Positions 27,823 through 40,371 of a stretch of 64,000 nucleotides of DNA are shown piece by piece. The DNA is from Streptomyces chartreusis. GTDB lineage: Bacteria > Actinomycetota > Actinomycetes > Streptomycetales > Streptomycetaceae. Under the pieces are notes generated by a model. The model searched no databases. It saw nothing but the letters and a program-made list of their open reading frames with translations, and was not told the origin of the DNA. How positions within the stretch are numbered: the first letter of the stretch is position 1; each line of letters opens with the position of its first letter. The DNA is taken from NCBI RefSeq assembly GCF_008704715.1, contig NZ_CP023689.1, positions 8,060,001 to 8,124,000 on the forward strand. Reading direction: 5' to 3'. The position numbers and the translations under genes are program-made.

Positions 27823-28800
27823 ATGCAGCGTCATCTCATCTCGGCCGCCGACCTCACCCGCGACGACGCCGTCCTGATCCTCGACACCGCCGAGGAGATG
27901 GCCCGGGTCGCCGACCGGCCGATCAAGAAGTTGCCGACCCTGCGCGGCCGCACCGTCGTGAACCTCTTCTTCGAGGACTCCACGCGCACCCGCATCTCCT
28001 TCGAGGCGGCCGAGAAGCGGCTGTCCGCGGACGTCATCAACTTCACCGCCAAGGGATCGAGCGTGTCCAAGGGCGAGTCCCTGAAGGACACCGCCCAGAC
28101 CCTGGAGGCCATGGGCGTCGACGCCGTGGTCATCCGGCACGGCGCCTCCGGAGCGCCGTACCGCCTCGCCAACTCCGGCTGGATCGACGCGGCCGTCATC
28201 AACGCCGGCGACGGCACCCACCAGCACCCCACGCAGGCCCTCCTGGACGCCTTCACGATGCGCCGCCGGCTCGTCGGCCGGGACGCCGGGCTCGGCCAGG
28301 ACCTCGACGGCCGGCGCATCACGATCGTCGGCGACGTCCTGCACAGCCGCGTCGCCCGCTCCAACGTCGACCTGCTGCACACCCTCGGAGCCGAGGTCAC
28401 CCTGGTCGCCCCGCCCACCCTGGTGCCGGTCGGCGTCGAGACCTGGCCCTGCGAGGTGTCGTACGACCTCGACAGCACCCTTCCGAAGTCCGACGCGGTG
28501 ATGATGCTGCGCGTGCAGCGCGAGCGGATGAACGCCGCGTTCTTCCCGACCGAGCGCGAGTACTCGCGGCGCTACGGCCTCGACGGCGAGCGCATGGCGA
28601 AGATGCCCGAGCACGCCATCGTGATGCACCCCGGCCCGATGGTCCGCGGCATGGAGATCACCGCCGAGGTCGCCGACTCGGAGCGCTGCACCGCCATCGA
28701 GCAGGTCGCAAACGGAGTCTCCATCCGGATGGCCGTTCTCTACCTGCTGCTGGGCGGGAACGAACCGGCCGCCTCCCACACCCGTACCGAGGAGAAGTAA
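27823..28800 (+). CDS. pyrB: Aspartate carbamoyltransferase catalytic chain
   Basis: Makes carbamoyl-aspartate. 325 residues with the carbamoyl-phosphate motif FFEDSTRTRISFE, the DGTHQHPTQALLD aspartate-site loop and HPGPMVRGMEI. No pyrI regulatory chain follows. ATG 27823 with CGGAG upstream. Second gene of the pyr operon; pyrC follows after 4 nt. Confidence 0.96.
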   Translation: MQRHLISAADLTRDDAVLILDTAEEMARVADRPIKKLPTLRGRTVVNLFFEDSTRTRISFEAAEKRLSADVINFTAKGSSVSKGESLKDTAQTLEAMGVDAVVIRHGASGAPYRLANSGWIDAAVINAGDGTHQHPTQALLDAFTMRRRLVGRDAGLGQDLDGRRITIVGDVLHSRVARSNVDLLHTLGAEVTLVAPPTLVPVGVETWPCEVSYDLDSTLPKSDAVMMLRVQRERMNAAFFPTEREYSRRYGLDGERMAKMPEHAIVMHPGPMVRGMEITAEVADSERCTAIEQVANGVSIRMAVLYLLLGGNEPAASHTRTEEK

Positions 28801-28804
28801 GACC

Positions 28805-30091
28805 ATGAGCAAGATCCTGATCCGTGGTGCGAAGGTGCTCGGCGGCGAGCCGCAGGACGTGCTGATCGACGGCGAGACCATCGCCGAGGTGGGCACCGCC
28901 CTGAGCGACGAGGGCGCCCAGGTCGTCGAGGCGGCCGGCAAGGTCCTCCTGCCGGGCCTGGTCGACCTGCACACCCATCTGCGCGAGCCGGGCCGCGAGG
29001 ATTCCGAGACCGTGCTGACCGGCACCCGCGCGGCGGCCTCCGGCGGCTTCACGGCCGTGTTCGCCATGGCCAACACCTTCCCGGTCGCCGACACCGCCGG
29101 CGTGGTCGAGCAGGTCTACAGGCTGGGCCAGGAGCACGGCTACTGCGACGTGCAGCCCATCGGGGCCGTCACCGTCGGCCTTGAGGGCCGCAAGCTCGCC
29201 GAGCTGGGCGCCATGCACGAGTCGGCCGCCGGCGTCACCGTCTTCTCCGACGACGGCAAGTGCGTCGACGACGCCGTGATCATGCGTCGCGCGCTGGAGT
29301 ACGTGAAGGCCTTCGGCGGGGTCGTCGCCCAGCACGCGCAGGAGCCGCGGCTGACCGAGGGCGCCCAGATGAACGAGGGCGTCGTCTCCGCCGAGCTGGG
29401 TCTCGGCGGCTGGCCCGCGGTGGCCGAAGAATCGATCATCGCCCGGGATGTCCTGCTCGCCGAGCACGTCGGCTCCCGCGTCCACATCTGCCACCTCTCG
29501 ACCGCCGGGTCCGTCGAGATCGTCCGCTGGGCCAAGTCCCGCGGCATCGACGTCACCGCCGAGGTCACCCCGCACCACCTGCTCCTCACCGACGAGATGG
29601 TGCGCACGTACAACCCGGTCTACAAGGTGAACCCGCCGCTGCGCACCGAGCGTGACGTGATGGCGCTGCGCGAGGCGCTCGCCGACGGCACCATCGACAT
29701 CGTCGCCACCGACCACGCCCCGCACCCGCACGAGGACAAGGACTGCGAGTGGGCCGCGGCCGCCATGGGGATGGTCGGCCTGGAGACCGCGCTGTCGGTG
29801 GTGCAGGCGACCATGGTGGACACCGGGCTCCTGACCTGGGCCGGGGTCGCCGAGCGCATGTCCGTCAAGCCCGCGCAGATCGGCCAGGCCGGCGGGCACG
29901 GCCGTCCCGTCTCGGCTGGTGAGCCCGCCAACCTCACGCTCGTCGACACGGAATACCGTGGGTCCGTGGACCCCGCGGGCTTCGCCTCGCGCAGCCGCAA
30001 CACCCCGTACGAGGGACGTGAGCTGCCGGGCCGTGTGACGCACACGTGGCTCCGGGGCAAGGCCACGCTCGTCGACGGGAAGCTCACGTGA
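28805..30091 (+). CDS. pyrC: Dihydroorotase
   Basis: Cyclises carbamoyl-aspartate to dihydroorotate. 428 residues, amidohydrolase fold, with metal-binding DLHTHLREPGREDSET, HAQEP, HICHLST and the catalytic Asp in VATDHAPHPHEDK. This is the longer type I enzyme. GAGGAGAAG lies 6 nt upstream, inside the end of pyrB. The stop overlaps the next gene as GTGA. Confidence 0.96.
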   Translation: MSKILIRGAKVLGGEPQDVLIDGETIAEVGTALSDEGAQVVEAAGKVLLPGLVDLHTHLREPGREDSETVLTGTRAAASGGFTAVFAMANTFPVADTAGVVEQVYRLGQEHGYCDVQPIGAVTVGLEGRKLAELGAMHESAAGVTVFSDDGKCVDDAVIMRRALEYVKAFGGVVAQHAQEPRLTEGAQMNEGVVSAELGLGGWPAVAEESIIARDVLLAEHVGSRVHICHLSTAGSVEIVRWAKSRGIDVTAEVTPHHLLLTDEMVRTYNPVYKVNPPLRTERDVMALREALADGTIDIVATDHAPHPHEDKDCEWAAAAMGMVGLETALSVVQATMVDTGLLTWAGVAERMSVKPAQIGQAGGHGRPVSAGEPANLTLVDTEYRGSVDPAGFASRSRNTPYEGRELPGRVTHTWLRGKATLVDGKLT

Positions 30092-30669
30092 CACCTGCAA
30101 CTCTGCTCGCCGCCGGACTCGCCGCCGAAAAGAAGTCGGCCGAGGTCACCGACTGGGCCGCCCGCCTGGGCTGGCTCGTCGGACTCGCCCTCTTCGTCGC
30201 GCTCGTCTACTGGCTGATGCGCGAGGGCTGGAAATGGCGCGGCACGCTCCAGGGCGACCTGCCCGAGCTGCCCAGCGCGCCGGACGACCCAGGCCCGGCG
30301 AGACTGAGCATGAGCGGCCGCTATCACGGCTCGACCACCGCAGGTCAGTGGCTCGACCGCATCGTGGCGCACGGCCTGGGCACCCGCAGCCGGGTCGAGC
30401 TCACCCTGACGGACGCGGGACTGGACGTCGTACGCCCCGGCGCGACCGACTTCTTCGTCCCCGCCGCGCAGCTGCGCGAGGCCCGGCTCGACAAGGGCAT
30501 CGCCGGCAAGGTCCTGACCGAGGGCGGACTGCTCGTGGTGACCTGGGCGCACGGCGAGCGGCTGATCGACTCCGGATTCCGCTCGGACCACGCGGCCGAG
30601 CACAACGAGTGGGTCGACGCCATTAACTCCATGATCGACAACAACAGCACGGAAGGCGCCGAACGATGA
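30088..30669 (+). CDS. PH-like domain membrane protein inside the pyr operon
   Basis: 193 residues: one membrane segment (about 24-46, LGWLVGLALFVALVYWLM), then a cytoplasmic domain with SRVELTLTDAGLDVVRPG and FFVPAAQLREARLDKGIAGKV, resembling bacterial pleckstrin-homology-like domains. It overlaps pyrC (GTGA) and carA (ATGA) by 4 bases each, so it is co-translated with pyrimidine enzymes. The gene is conserved at this place in Streptomyces but its role is unknown. Confidence 0.82.
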   Translation: MTPATLLAAGLAAEKKSAEVTDWAARLGWLVGLALFVALVYWLMREGWKWRGTLQGDLPELPSAPDDPGPARLSMSGRYHGSTTAGQWLDRIVAHGLGTRSRVELTLTDAGLDVVRPGATDFFVPAAQLREARLDKGIAGKVLTEGGLLVVTWAHGERLIDSGFRSDHAAEHNEWVDAINSMIDNNSTEGAER

Positions 30670-31800
30670 CGACCTCCACAAGGGGAGCCGGCAAGGTTCC
30701 CGCGGTACTCGTCCTGGAGGACGGCCGGATGTTCCGCGGCCGCGCCTACGGGGCCGTGGGGGTGACCTTCGGCGAGGCCGTGTTCTCCACCGGCATGACC
30801 GGCTACCAGGAGACCCTCACCGACCCGTCGTACCACCGCCAGGTCGTCGTGATGACCGCCCCGCACGTCGGCAACACCGGCGTCAACGACGAGGACCCGG
30901 AGAGCAAGCAGATCTGGGTCGCCGGCTATGTCGTGCGCGACCCTGCGCGCGTGCCCTCCAACTGGCGCGCCAAGCGCTCGCTGGACGAGGAGCTGCGCCA
31001 CCAGGGCGTCGTCGGGATCTCCGGCATCGACACGCGCGCCCTCACCCGCCACCTGCGCGAGCTCGGCGCCATGCGCGTCGGCATCTTCTCCGGCAACGCC
31101 CTGCCCGACGAGGGCACCATGCTCGCCGAGGTCCGCCAGGCCCCCGAGATGAAGGGCGCCGACCTCTCCGCCGAGGTCGCCACCAAGGAGGCGTACGTCG
31201 TCCCGGCGATCGGCGAGAAGAAGTTCACCGTCGCCGCCGTCGACCTCGGCATCAAGGGCATGACCCCGCACCGCATGGCCGAGCGCGGCATCGAGGTGCA
31301 TGTGCTGCCCGCCACGGCCACCGCCGACGACGTCTACGCCGTGAACCCCGACGGCGTGTTCTTCTCCAACGGCCCCGGCGACCCGGCCACCGCCGACCAC
31401 CCGGTCTCCGTCATGCAGGCGGTCCTGGAGCGCGGCACCCCGCTCTTCGGCATCTGCTTCGGCAACCAGATCCTCGGCCGCGCGCTCGGCTTCGGCACCT
31501 ACAAGCTGAAGTACGGCCACCGCGGCATCAACCAGCCGGTCCAGGACCGCACGACCGGCAAGGTCGAGGTCACCGCGCACAACCACGGCTTCGCCGTGGA
31601 CGCGCCGACCGACAAGGTCTCCGAGACCCCCTACGGCCGCGCCGAGGTCTCCCACGTCTGCCTCAACGACAACGTGGTGGAGGGACTCCACCTCCTCGAC
31701 AAGCCGGCCTTCAGCGTCCAGTACCACCCCGAAGCGGCAGCGGGCCCGCACGACGCCGCCTACCTGTTCGACCGCTTCGTATCCCTGATGGAGGGCCAGC

Positions 31801-31808
<8 letters not shown>
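30666..31808 (+). CDS. carA: Carbamoyl-phosphate synthase small (glutaminase) subunit
   Basis: Releases ammonia from glutamine for CarB. 380 residues with the N-terminal CPSase_sm domain (LEDGRMFRGRAYGA, STGMTGYQETLTDPSY) and a class I glutamine amidotransferase domain whose catalytic Cys is in LFGICFGNQILGRA, with H-x-E in YHPEAAAGPHD. Coupled to both neighbours by overlapping start and stop codons. Confidence 0.96.
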
Positions 31809-35109
<3,301 letters not shown>

Positions 35110-35116
35110 CAGCCCT

Positions 35117-35146
35117 GAGGGGGACACCGGAAACGGTGTCCCCCTC
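35117..35146 (+). terminator. Hairpin after carB
   Basis: A perfect 13-bp stem (35117-35129 with 35134-35146) closed by a GAAA tetraloop lies between carB and pyrD. It may end the pyrR-carB transcript or attenuate expression of pyrD-pyrF. Confidence 0.8.
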
Positions 35147-35184
35147 TTCATGAGGCTCACCGAGGCTTCGAAGAGGACAACACG

Positions 35185-36291
35185 ATGTACAAGCTTTTCT
35201 TCCGTCTGGTTTTCAAACGGATGGACCCGGAGCAGGCCCATCACCTGGCGTTCCGCTGGATCCGGCTCGCCGCCCGCATCCCCGTGCTGCGCATCTTCGT
35301 CGCGGCCGCCCTCGCGCCCCGCCACAAGGAGCTGCGCACCGAGGCCTTCGGGCTGCGCATGCACGGCCCCTTCGGGCTCGCCGCCGGCTTCGACAAGAAC
35401 GCCGTCGCGATCGACGGGATGTCGATGCTGGGCTTCGACCACATCGAGATCGGCACCGTGACCGGCGAGGCACAGCCGGGCAACCCCAGGAAGCGGCTGT
35501 TCCGGCTCGTGCAGGACCGCGCGCTCATCAACCGCATGGGCTTCAACAACGAGGGCTCGCTGGCCGTGGCGGCCCGCCTGGCCTCCCGTACGCCCGTCTT
35601 CAGGACCGTCGTCGGCGTCAACATCGGCAAGACCAAGGTCGTCCCGGAGGCCGAGGCCGCCGCCGACTACGTGAAGTCGACCGAGCGGCTCGCGCCGTAC
35701 GCCGACTACCTGGTCGTGAACGTCTCCTCGCCCAACACGCCCGGCCTGCGCAACCTCCAGGCCACGGAGTCCCTGCGGCCGCTCCTGAGCGCCGTCCGCG
35801 AGGCCGCCGACCGCACGGTGCCCGGCCGCCGGGTGCCGCTGCTCGTGAAGATCGCGCCGGACCTCGCCGACGAGGACGTCGACGCCGTCGCCGACCTGGC
35901 CGTCGAGCTGGGCCTGGACGGGATCATCGCCACGAACACCACCATCGCGCGCGAGGGACTCGGCCTGAAGTCGGACCCCACCCTCGTCAAGGAGACCGGC
36001 GGCCTGTCCGGAGCGCCCCTCAAGGCGCGCTCCCTGGAGGTCCTGAGGCGCCTGTACGCGCGCGTGGGCGACCGGATCACCCTGGTGGGCGTCGGCGGCG
36101 TCGAGAACGCCGAGGACGCCTGGCAGCGCATCCTCGCCGGTGCCACGCTCGTGCAGGGGTACAGCGCGTTCATCTACGAGGGGCCCTTCTGGGGCCGTGC
36201 CATCCACAAGGGGCTCGCCGCGCGCCTGCGCAACAGCCCGCACGCCACCCTCGCCGACGCGGTCGGCGCCGACGTAAGGAAGCCGGCATGA
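35185..36291 (+). CDS. pyrD: Dihydroorotate dehydrogenase (quinone), class 2
   Basis: Oxidises dihydroorotate to orotate at the membrane with quinone as acceptor. 368 residues with an N-terminal extension (about 1-45) used for membrane attachment, GLAAGFDKNA, NRMGFNNEG, the class 2 catalytic serine in NVSSPNTPGLR, and the FMN site VGVGGVENAEDAW. The gene follows the carB hairpin and overlaps pyrF as ATGA. Confidence 0.95.
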   Translation: MYKLFFRLVFKRMDPEQAHHLAFRWIRLAARIPVLRIFVAAALAPRHKELRTEAFGLRMHGPFGLAAGFDKNAVAIDGMSMLGFDHIEIGTVTGEAQPGNPRKRLFRLVQDRALINRMGFNNEGSLAVAARLASRTPVFRTVVGVNIGKTKVVPEAEAAADYVKSTERLAPYADYLVVNVSSPNTPGLRNLQATESLRPLLSAVREAADRTVPGRRVPLLVKIAPDLADEDVDAVADLAVELGLDGIIATNTTIAREGLGLKSDPTLVKETGGLSGAPLKARSLEVLRRLYARVGDRITLVGVGGVENAEDAWQRILAGATLVQGYSAFIYEGPFWGRAIHKGLAARLRNSPHATLADAVGADVRKPA

Positions 36292-37133
36292 GCTCTCTCG
36301 AACCCTTCGGCGCACGTCTGCGCCGCGCCATGGACGAGCGCGGCCCCCTGTGCGTCGGGATCGACCCGCACGCCTCCCTGCTGTCCGAGTGGGGTCTGAG
36401 CGACGACGTGGCGGGCCTGGAGCGGTTCAGCCGCACGGTCGTCGAGGCGATGGCCGACCGGGTCGCCGTGCTCAAGCCGCAGAGCGCGTTCTTCGAGCGC
36501 TTCGGGTCGCGCGGCGTCGCCGTCCTGGAGAAGTCGGTCGAGGAGGCGCGCGCGGCCGGGGCGCTGGTGGTGATGGACGCCAAGCGCGGCGACATCGGCT
36601 CGACCATGGCCGCGTACGCCGAGACCTTCCTGCGCAAGGACTCGCCGCTGTTCTCCGACGCGCTGACCGTTTCGCCGTACCTCGGCTACGGATCGCTCTC
36701 GCCGGCCATCGCACTGGCCCGGGAGAGCGGCGCCGGGCTGTTCGTGCTCGCGCTGACGTCGAACCCGGAGGGCGGCGAGGTCCAGCACGCGATCCGCACG
36801 GACGGCCGCACCGTCGGCGCGACGATGCTGGCGCACCTGGCGGCCGAGAACGAGGGCGAGCAGCCGATGGGGTCCTTCGGCGCGGTCGTCGGGGCCACGC
36901 TCGGCGACCTGTCGTCCTACGACCTCTCGATCAATGGTCCGATCCTCGCGCCCGGCATCGGGGCCCAGGGCGCCACGGCGGCGGATCTTCCGCACGTCTT
37001 CGGCGCCGCGGCGCGCAATGTCGTCCCGAACGTCAGCCGGGGCGTTCTGCGGCACGGACCGGACGTCGTCGCACTGCGTGAGTCCGCGTCACGCTTCGCC
37101 GATGAGATCGCGCACGCCGTTTCGGGCGTCTGA
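36288..37133 (+). CDS. pyrF: Orotidine 5'-phosphate decarboxylase, type 2
   Basis: Last step of UMP synthesis. 281 residues with the catalytic Lys-Asp network in MDAKRGDIGSTMAAYAETF, typical of the longer mycobacterial-type (type 2) enzymes, and PGIGAQGA binding the phosphate. ATGA overlap with pyrD. orotate phosphoribosyltransferase (pyrE) is not in the window. Confidence 0.95.
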   Translation: MSSLEPFGARLRRAMDERGPLCVGIDPHASLLSEWGLSDDVAGLERFSRTVVEAMADRVAVLKPQSAFFERFGSRGVAVLEKSVEEARAAGALVVMDAKRGDIGSTMAAYAETFLRKDSPLFSDALTVSPYLGYGSLSPAIALARESGAGLFVLALTSNPEGGEVQHAIRTDGRTVGATMLAHLAAENEGEQPMGSFGAVVGATLGDLSSYDLSINGPILAPGIGAQGATAADLPHVFGAAARNVVPNVSRGVLRHGPDVVALRESASRFADEIAHAVSGV

Positions 37134-37453
37134 CCGCCGTCAGAGGTGTTCGAGCCGGTCGCGGGGGTCCTCCGATGAGTGGCCCGCGGCCGACTTGAGT
37201 CTGAATACATCCTCAAATCCAGGGCATTATGTCCTAAATGTCCGACCTGACGGAGGCTGACCAGGACTTTTCCGCTGTTCTCGCTGACTCTGGCGGACTT
37301 GGCCGCTAGTCTCCGACGAGTGAGGGAGCCTCCCACGCCCTTCAGGCAGTGGGGGAGTGCGGGCAGCGTGTTGCTCGTGGCTCCCCAGGTGTGGGGCGAC
37401 TAGGTTCCTCACCGGTCCGTATCCGACAGTTCGACATCCGAGGTGACGTAGGC
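37134..37453 (+). promoter_or_regulatory. Intergenic region with sIHF promoter candidate
   Basis: This 320-bp gap is locally AT-richer around 37200-37250. A promoter-like pair CTGACT (37284-37289) and TAGTCT (37307-37312), 17 nt apart, lies about 140 nt before the sIHF start. A weak 6-bp hairpin with a 4-nt loop overlaps the pyrF stop (37129-37144). No additional gene is supported. Confidence 0.45.
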
Positions 37454-37777
37454 GTGGCTCTTCCGCCCCTTACCCCTGAACAGCGCGCAGCCGCGCTCGA
37501 AAAGGCCGCCGCGGCTCGCCGGGAGCGGGCCGAGGTCAAGAATCGACTCAAGCACTCCGGCGCCTCCCTGCACGAGGTCATCAAGCAGGGCCAGGAGAAC
37601 GACGTCATCGGCAAGATGAAGGTCTCCGCGCTGCTCGAGTCCCTGCCGGGCGTGGGCAAGGTCCGCGCCAAGCAGATCATGGAGCGACTCGGCATCTCCG
37701 AGAGCCGCCGCGTACGCGGTCTCGGCTCGAACCAGATCGCCTCCCTGGAGCGTGAGTTCGGCAGCACCGGCTCCTGA
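37454..37777 (+). CDS. sihF: Integration host factor-like nucleoid protein sIHF
   Basis: 107 residues with an N-terminal helix (TPEQRAAALEKAAAARRERAEVKNRLK) and a helix-two-turn-helix DNA-binding region (LLESLPGVGKVRAKQIMERLGI). This actinobacterial-specific protein binds DNA, affects topology and is needed for normal sporulation in Streptomyces (SCO1480), and is related to mycobacterial mIHF. GTG 37454 with GAGGTGA upstream; the length equals the known protein. Earlier in-frame starts are rejected for lack of a binding site. Confidence 0.95.
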   Translation: MALPPLTPEQRAAALEKAAAARRERAEVKNRLKHSGASLHEVIKQGQENDVIGKMKVSALLESLPGVGKVRAKQIMERLGISESRRVRGLGSNQIASLEREFGSTGS

Positions 37778-37836
37778 GCCGGCGCTCTTGAGACAGGGAG
37801 TCCCGGGCACTCCGGGATTGCTGGAATAATCGCTGC

Positions 37837-38394
37837 ATGAGTGAACGTCCGCGGCTGACCGTGCTCTCCGGCCCCTCAGGGGTCGGCAAGAGCACGGTCG
37901 TCGCCCATATGCGCAAGGAACACCCCGAGGTCTGGCTCTCGGTGTCGGCGACGACCCGCAAGCCCCGCCCCGGCGAGAAGCACGGTGTCCACTACTTCTT
38001 CGTCACCGACGACGAGATGGACAAGCTGATCGCCAACGGGGAGCTGCTGGAGTGGGCGGAGTTCGCCGGCAACCGCTACGGCACGCCGCGTGCGGCCGTG
38101 CTGGAGCGGCTGGAGGCGGGTGAGCCCGTCCTGCTGGAGATCGACCTCCAGGGGGCGCGGCAGGTCCGTGAGTCCATGGCCGAGGCTCAGCTGGTGTTCC
38201 TGGCTCCTCCCTCCTGGGAGGAGCTCGTGCGCAGACTCACCGGGCGTGGCACCGAGCCGCCCGAGGTGATCGAACGCCGGCTGGACGCGGCGAAGGTCGA
38301 GCTGGCGGCCGAGCCGGAGTTCGACACCACCCTGGTCAACACCTCCGTCGAGGACGTGGCGCGCGAGCTGCTAGCCTTGGTGGACGTTGTGTGA
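37837..38394 (+). CDS. gmk: Guanylate kinase
   Basis: Phosphorylates GMP to GDP. 185 residues with P-loop SGPSGVGKSTVVAHM, the GMP-binding region SVSATTRKPRPGEKHGVHYFF and EWAEFAGNRYGT, and LEIDLQGARQVR. ATG 37837. It lies just before rpoZ, as in many bacteria. Confidence 0.96.
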   Translation: MSERPRLTVLSGPSGVGKSTVVAHMRKEHPEVWLSVSATTRKPRPGEKHGVHYFFVTDDEMDKLIANGELLEWAEFAGNRYGTPRAAVLERLEAGEPVLLEIDLQGARQVRESMAEAQLVFLAPPSWEELVRRLTGRGTEPPEVIERRLDAAKVELAAEPEFDTTLVNTSVEDVARELLALVDVV

Positions 38395-38502
38395 TCGTGA
38401 CTGTGTGGTCATGACTGTTCGGTCCTGGCCGATTCAGCCAGACCGGTTCAGCCGGACCTGATCATGCGCACTGAATCTTTCCCATCCATCGGAAGGTAGA
38501 GC

Positions 38503-38775
38503 GTGTCCTCTTCCATCTCCGCGCCCGAGGGCATCATCAACCCGCCGATCGACGAGCTCCTCGAGGCCACCGACTCGAAGTACAGCCTCGTGATCTACGC
38601 GGCCAAGCGGGCCCGCCAGATCAACGCGTACTACTCGCAGCTCGGCGAGGGCCTCCTCGAGTACGTCGGTCCGCTCGTCGACACCCACGTCCACGAGAAG
38701 CCGCTCTCGATCGCCCTGCGCGAGATCAACGCGGGTCTGCTGACGTCCGAGGCCGTCGAAGGCCCCGCGCAGTAA
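38503..38775 (+). CDS. rpoZ: DNA-directed RNA polymerase omega subunit
   Basis: 90 residues. It stabilises the beta-prime subunit in RNA polymerase. Conserved PPIDELLEATDSKYSLVIYAAKRARQINAYY is present. GTG start with GGAAGG 7 nt upstream. A strong hairpin follows about 45 nt after the stop. Confidence 0.96.
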   Translation: MSSSISAPEGIINPPIDELLEATDSKYSLVIYAAKRARQINAYYSQLGEGLLEYVGPLVDTHVHEKPLSIALREINAGLLTSEAVEGPAQ

Positions 38776-38821
38776 AAGGCTCGGCGCAGTAAGTAGTATT
38801 TTCAGCTTTGAGCTGGCTTTT

Positions 38822-38857
38822 CCACAGGCCCGGCAGCAGCGACTGTCGGGCCTGTGG
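38822..38857 (+). terminator. rpoZ terminator
   Basis: A 15-bp stem (38822-38836 with 38843-38857, one G-U pair) with a six-base loop, 46 nt after the rpoZ stop. The coaBC start follows 74 nt later. Confidence 0.75.
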
Positions 38858-38930
38858 TCTGCTCTGGGTGCGGGGACCGCCCCGCCCGTGATGCAGCATG
38901 GAGTCATCGGTCAACGAGTGGGGAGGCCCG

Positions 38931-40133
38931 GTGGACAAGCCGAAGGTCGTTCTGGGGGTCAGCGGCGGCATCGCCGCGTACAAGGCCTGTGAGCTGCTGC
39001 GCAGGCTCACCGAGTCGGGGCACGACGTCCGCGTCGTCCCCACGGCCTCCGCCCTGCACTTCGTCGGCGCCGCCACCTGGTCCGCCCTCTCCGGCAACCC
39101 CGTCTCGACGGAGGTCTGGGACGACGTCCACGAGGTGCCGCACGTCCGCATCGGCCAGCACGCCGACCTGGTGATCGTCGCCCCGGCCACGGCCGACACC
39201 CTCGCCAGGGCCGCGCACGGCCTCGCCGACGACCTGCTGACCAACACCCTCCTCACCGCCCGCTGCCCGGTGGTCTTCGCGCCCGCCATGCACACCGAGA
39301 TGTGGGAGCACGCGGCCACCCAGGAGAACGTGGCGACGCTGCGCCGGCGCGGCGCGGTCGTCATCGAGCCCGCCGTCGGCCGCCTCACCGGCGTGGACAC
39401 CGGCAAGGGCCGGCTGCCCGACCCGGCCGAGATCTTCGAGGTCTGCCGCCGGGTGCTGGCCCGCGGCGTCACCGAGCCCGACCTCAGGGGACGGCACGTC
39501 GTCGTCAGCGCCGGCGGCACCCGCGAGCCGCTCGACCCGGTCCGCTTCCTCGGCAACCGCTCCTCCGGCAAGCAGGGCTACGCCCTCGCCCGCACCGCCG
39601 CCGCCCGGGGCGCCCGCGTCACGCTGGTGTCGGCGAACGCGGGGCTGCCCGAGCCGGCCGGCGTGGACGTCGTGCCGGTCGGCACGGCCGTGCAGCTGCG
39701 GGAGGCGGTTCTCAAGGCGGCCTCGGACGCCGACGCGGTCGTGATGGCGGCCGCGGTCGCCGACTTCCGCCCCGCGACCTACGCCGCCGGAAAGATCAAG
39801 AAGAAGGACGGGGAGGATCCGGAACCCATCGTTCTGGTGCGTAATCCGGACATCCTCGCGGAGATCTCCGCCGACCGGGCCCGCTCCGGCCAGGTGATCG
39901 TCGGCTTCGCCGCCGAGACGGACAATGTGCTGGCCAACGGCCGTAAGAAGCTGGAACGCAAGAGGTGCGACCTCCTCGTGGTGAACGAGGTGGGGGAGCG
40001 CAAGACGTTCGGCTCGGAGGAGAACGAGGCGGTCGTCCTGGGCGCCGACGGCAGCGAGACCCCGGTCCCGTACGGGCCCAAGGAGGCCCTGGCCGAAACG
40101 GTGTGGGACCTGGTGGCGCGACGGCTCGGGTGA
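38931..40133 (+). CDS. coaBC: Bifunctional phosphopantothenoylcysteine decarboxylase / phosphopantothenate-cysteine ligase
   Basis: Two steps of coenzyme A synthesis. 400 residues: N-terminal FMN decarboxylase domain CoaC (GVSGGIAAYKACELLRRL, PAMHTEMWEHAATQ) to about 185, then the CTP-dependent ligase CoaB (ISAGGTREPLDPVRFLGNRSSGKQGYALA, KIKKKDGE). GTG 38931 is chosen because GGGGAGG sits just upstream; an ATG 33 bases earlier is weaker. Confidence 0.94.
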   Translation: MDKPKVVLGVSGGIAAYKACELLRRLTESGHDVRVVPTASALHFVGAATWSALSGNPVSTEVWDDVHEVPHVRIGQHADLVIVAPATADTLARAAHGLADDLLTNTLLTARCPVVFAPAMHTEMWEHAATQENVATLRRRGAVVIEPAVGRLTGVDTGKGRLPDPAEIFEVCRRVLARGVTEPDLRGRHVVVSAGGTREPLDPVRFLGNRSSGKQGYALARTAAARGARVTLVSANAGLPEPAGVDVVPVGTAVQLREAVLKAASDADAVVMAAAVADFRPATYAAGKIKKKDGEDPEPIVLVRNPDILAEISADRARSGQVIVGFAAETDNVLANGRKKLERKRCDLLVVNEVGERKTFGSEENEAVVLGADGSETPVPYGPKEALAETVWDLVARRLG

Positions 40134-40371
40134 ATTGTTTGATGCGCCCGGGCTTCTCTCGTGCCTTCCTTGATTCCGGTGTGGCGTGCCTGGTCAAGGG
40201 GGTGTGACATTGGGCAGAATGCCCGTGCCGCAGGTCACAGCCCTCCCGAGAGGCGAGACAGGGGGTCCGTGACCGAGCACGACAGATAAACTGTCCTCGG
40301 ACGACGCCGGGCGCAGCTCCCGACCGTCCGCCAATGATCAGCCAGCAGCCGCTGCAACCACAGGGAGCGTT
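40134..40371. promoter_or_regulatory. metK upstream region with short palindromes
   Basis: The gap holds GGGCA-GAA-TGCCC (40212-40224) and GACAG-ATAAA-CTGTC (40281-40295), the latter about 80 nt before metK. No SAM riboswitch of a type I can recognise is visible. These are candidate operators only. Confidence 0.3.

Noticed and set aside
35117..35146. Attenuator specific to pyrD
   Set aside because: Only a simple hairpin is present, with no alternative antiterminator pairing; kept as a terminator.
40134..40371. SAM riboswitch upstream of metK
   Set aside because: I could not build the conserved four-way junction or other known SAM motif; only short palindromes are visible.
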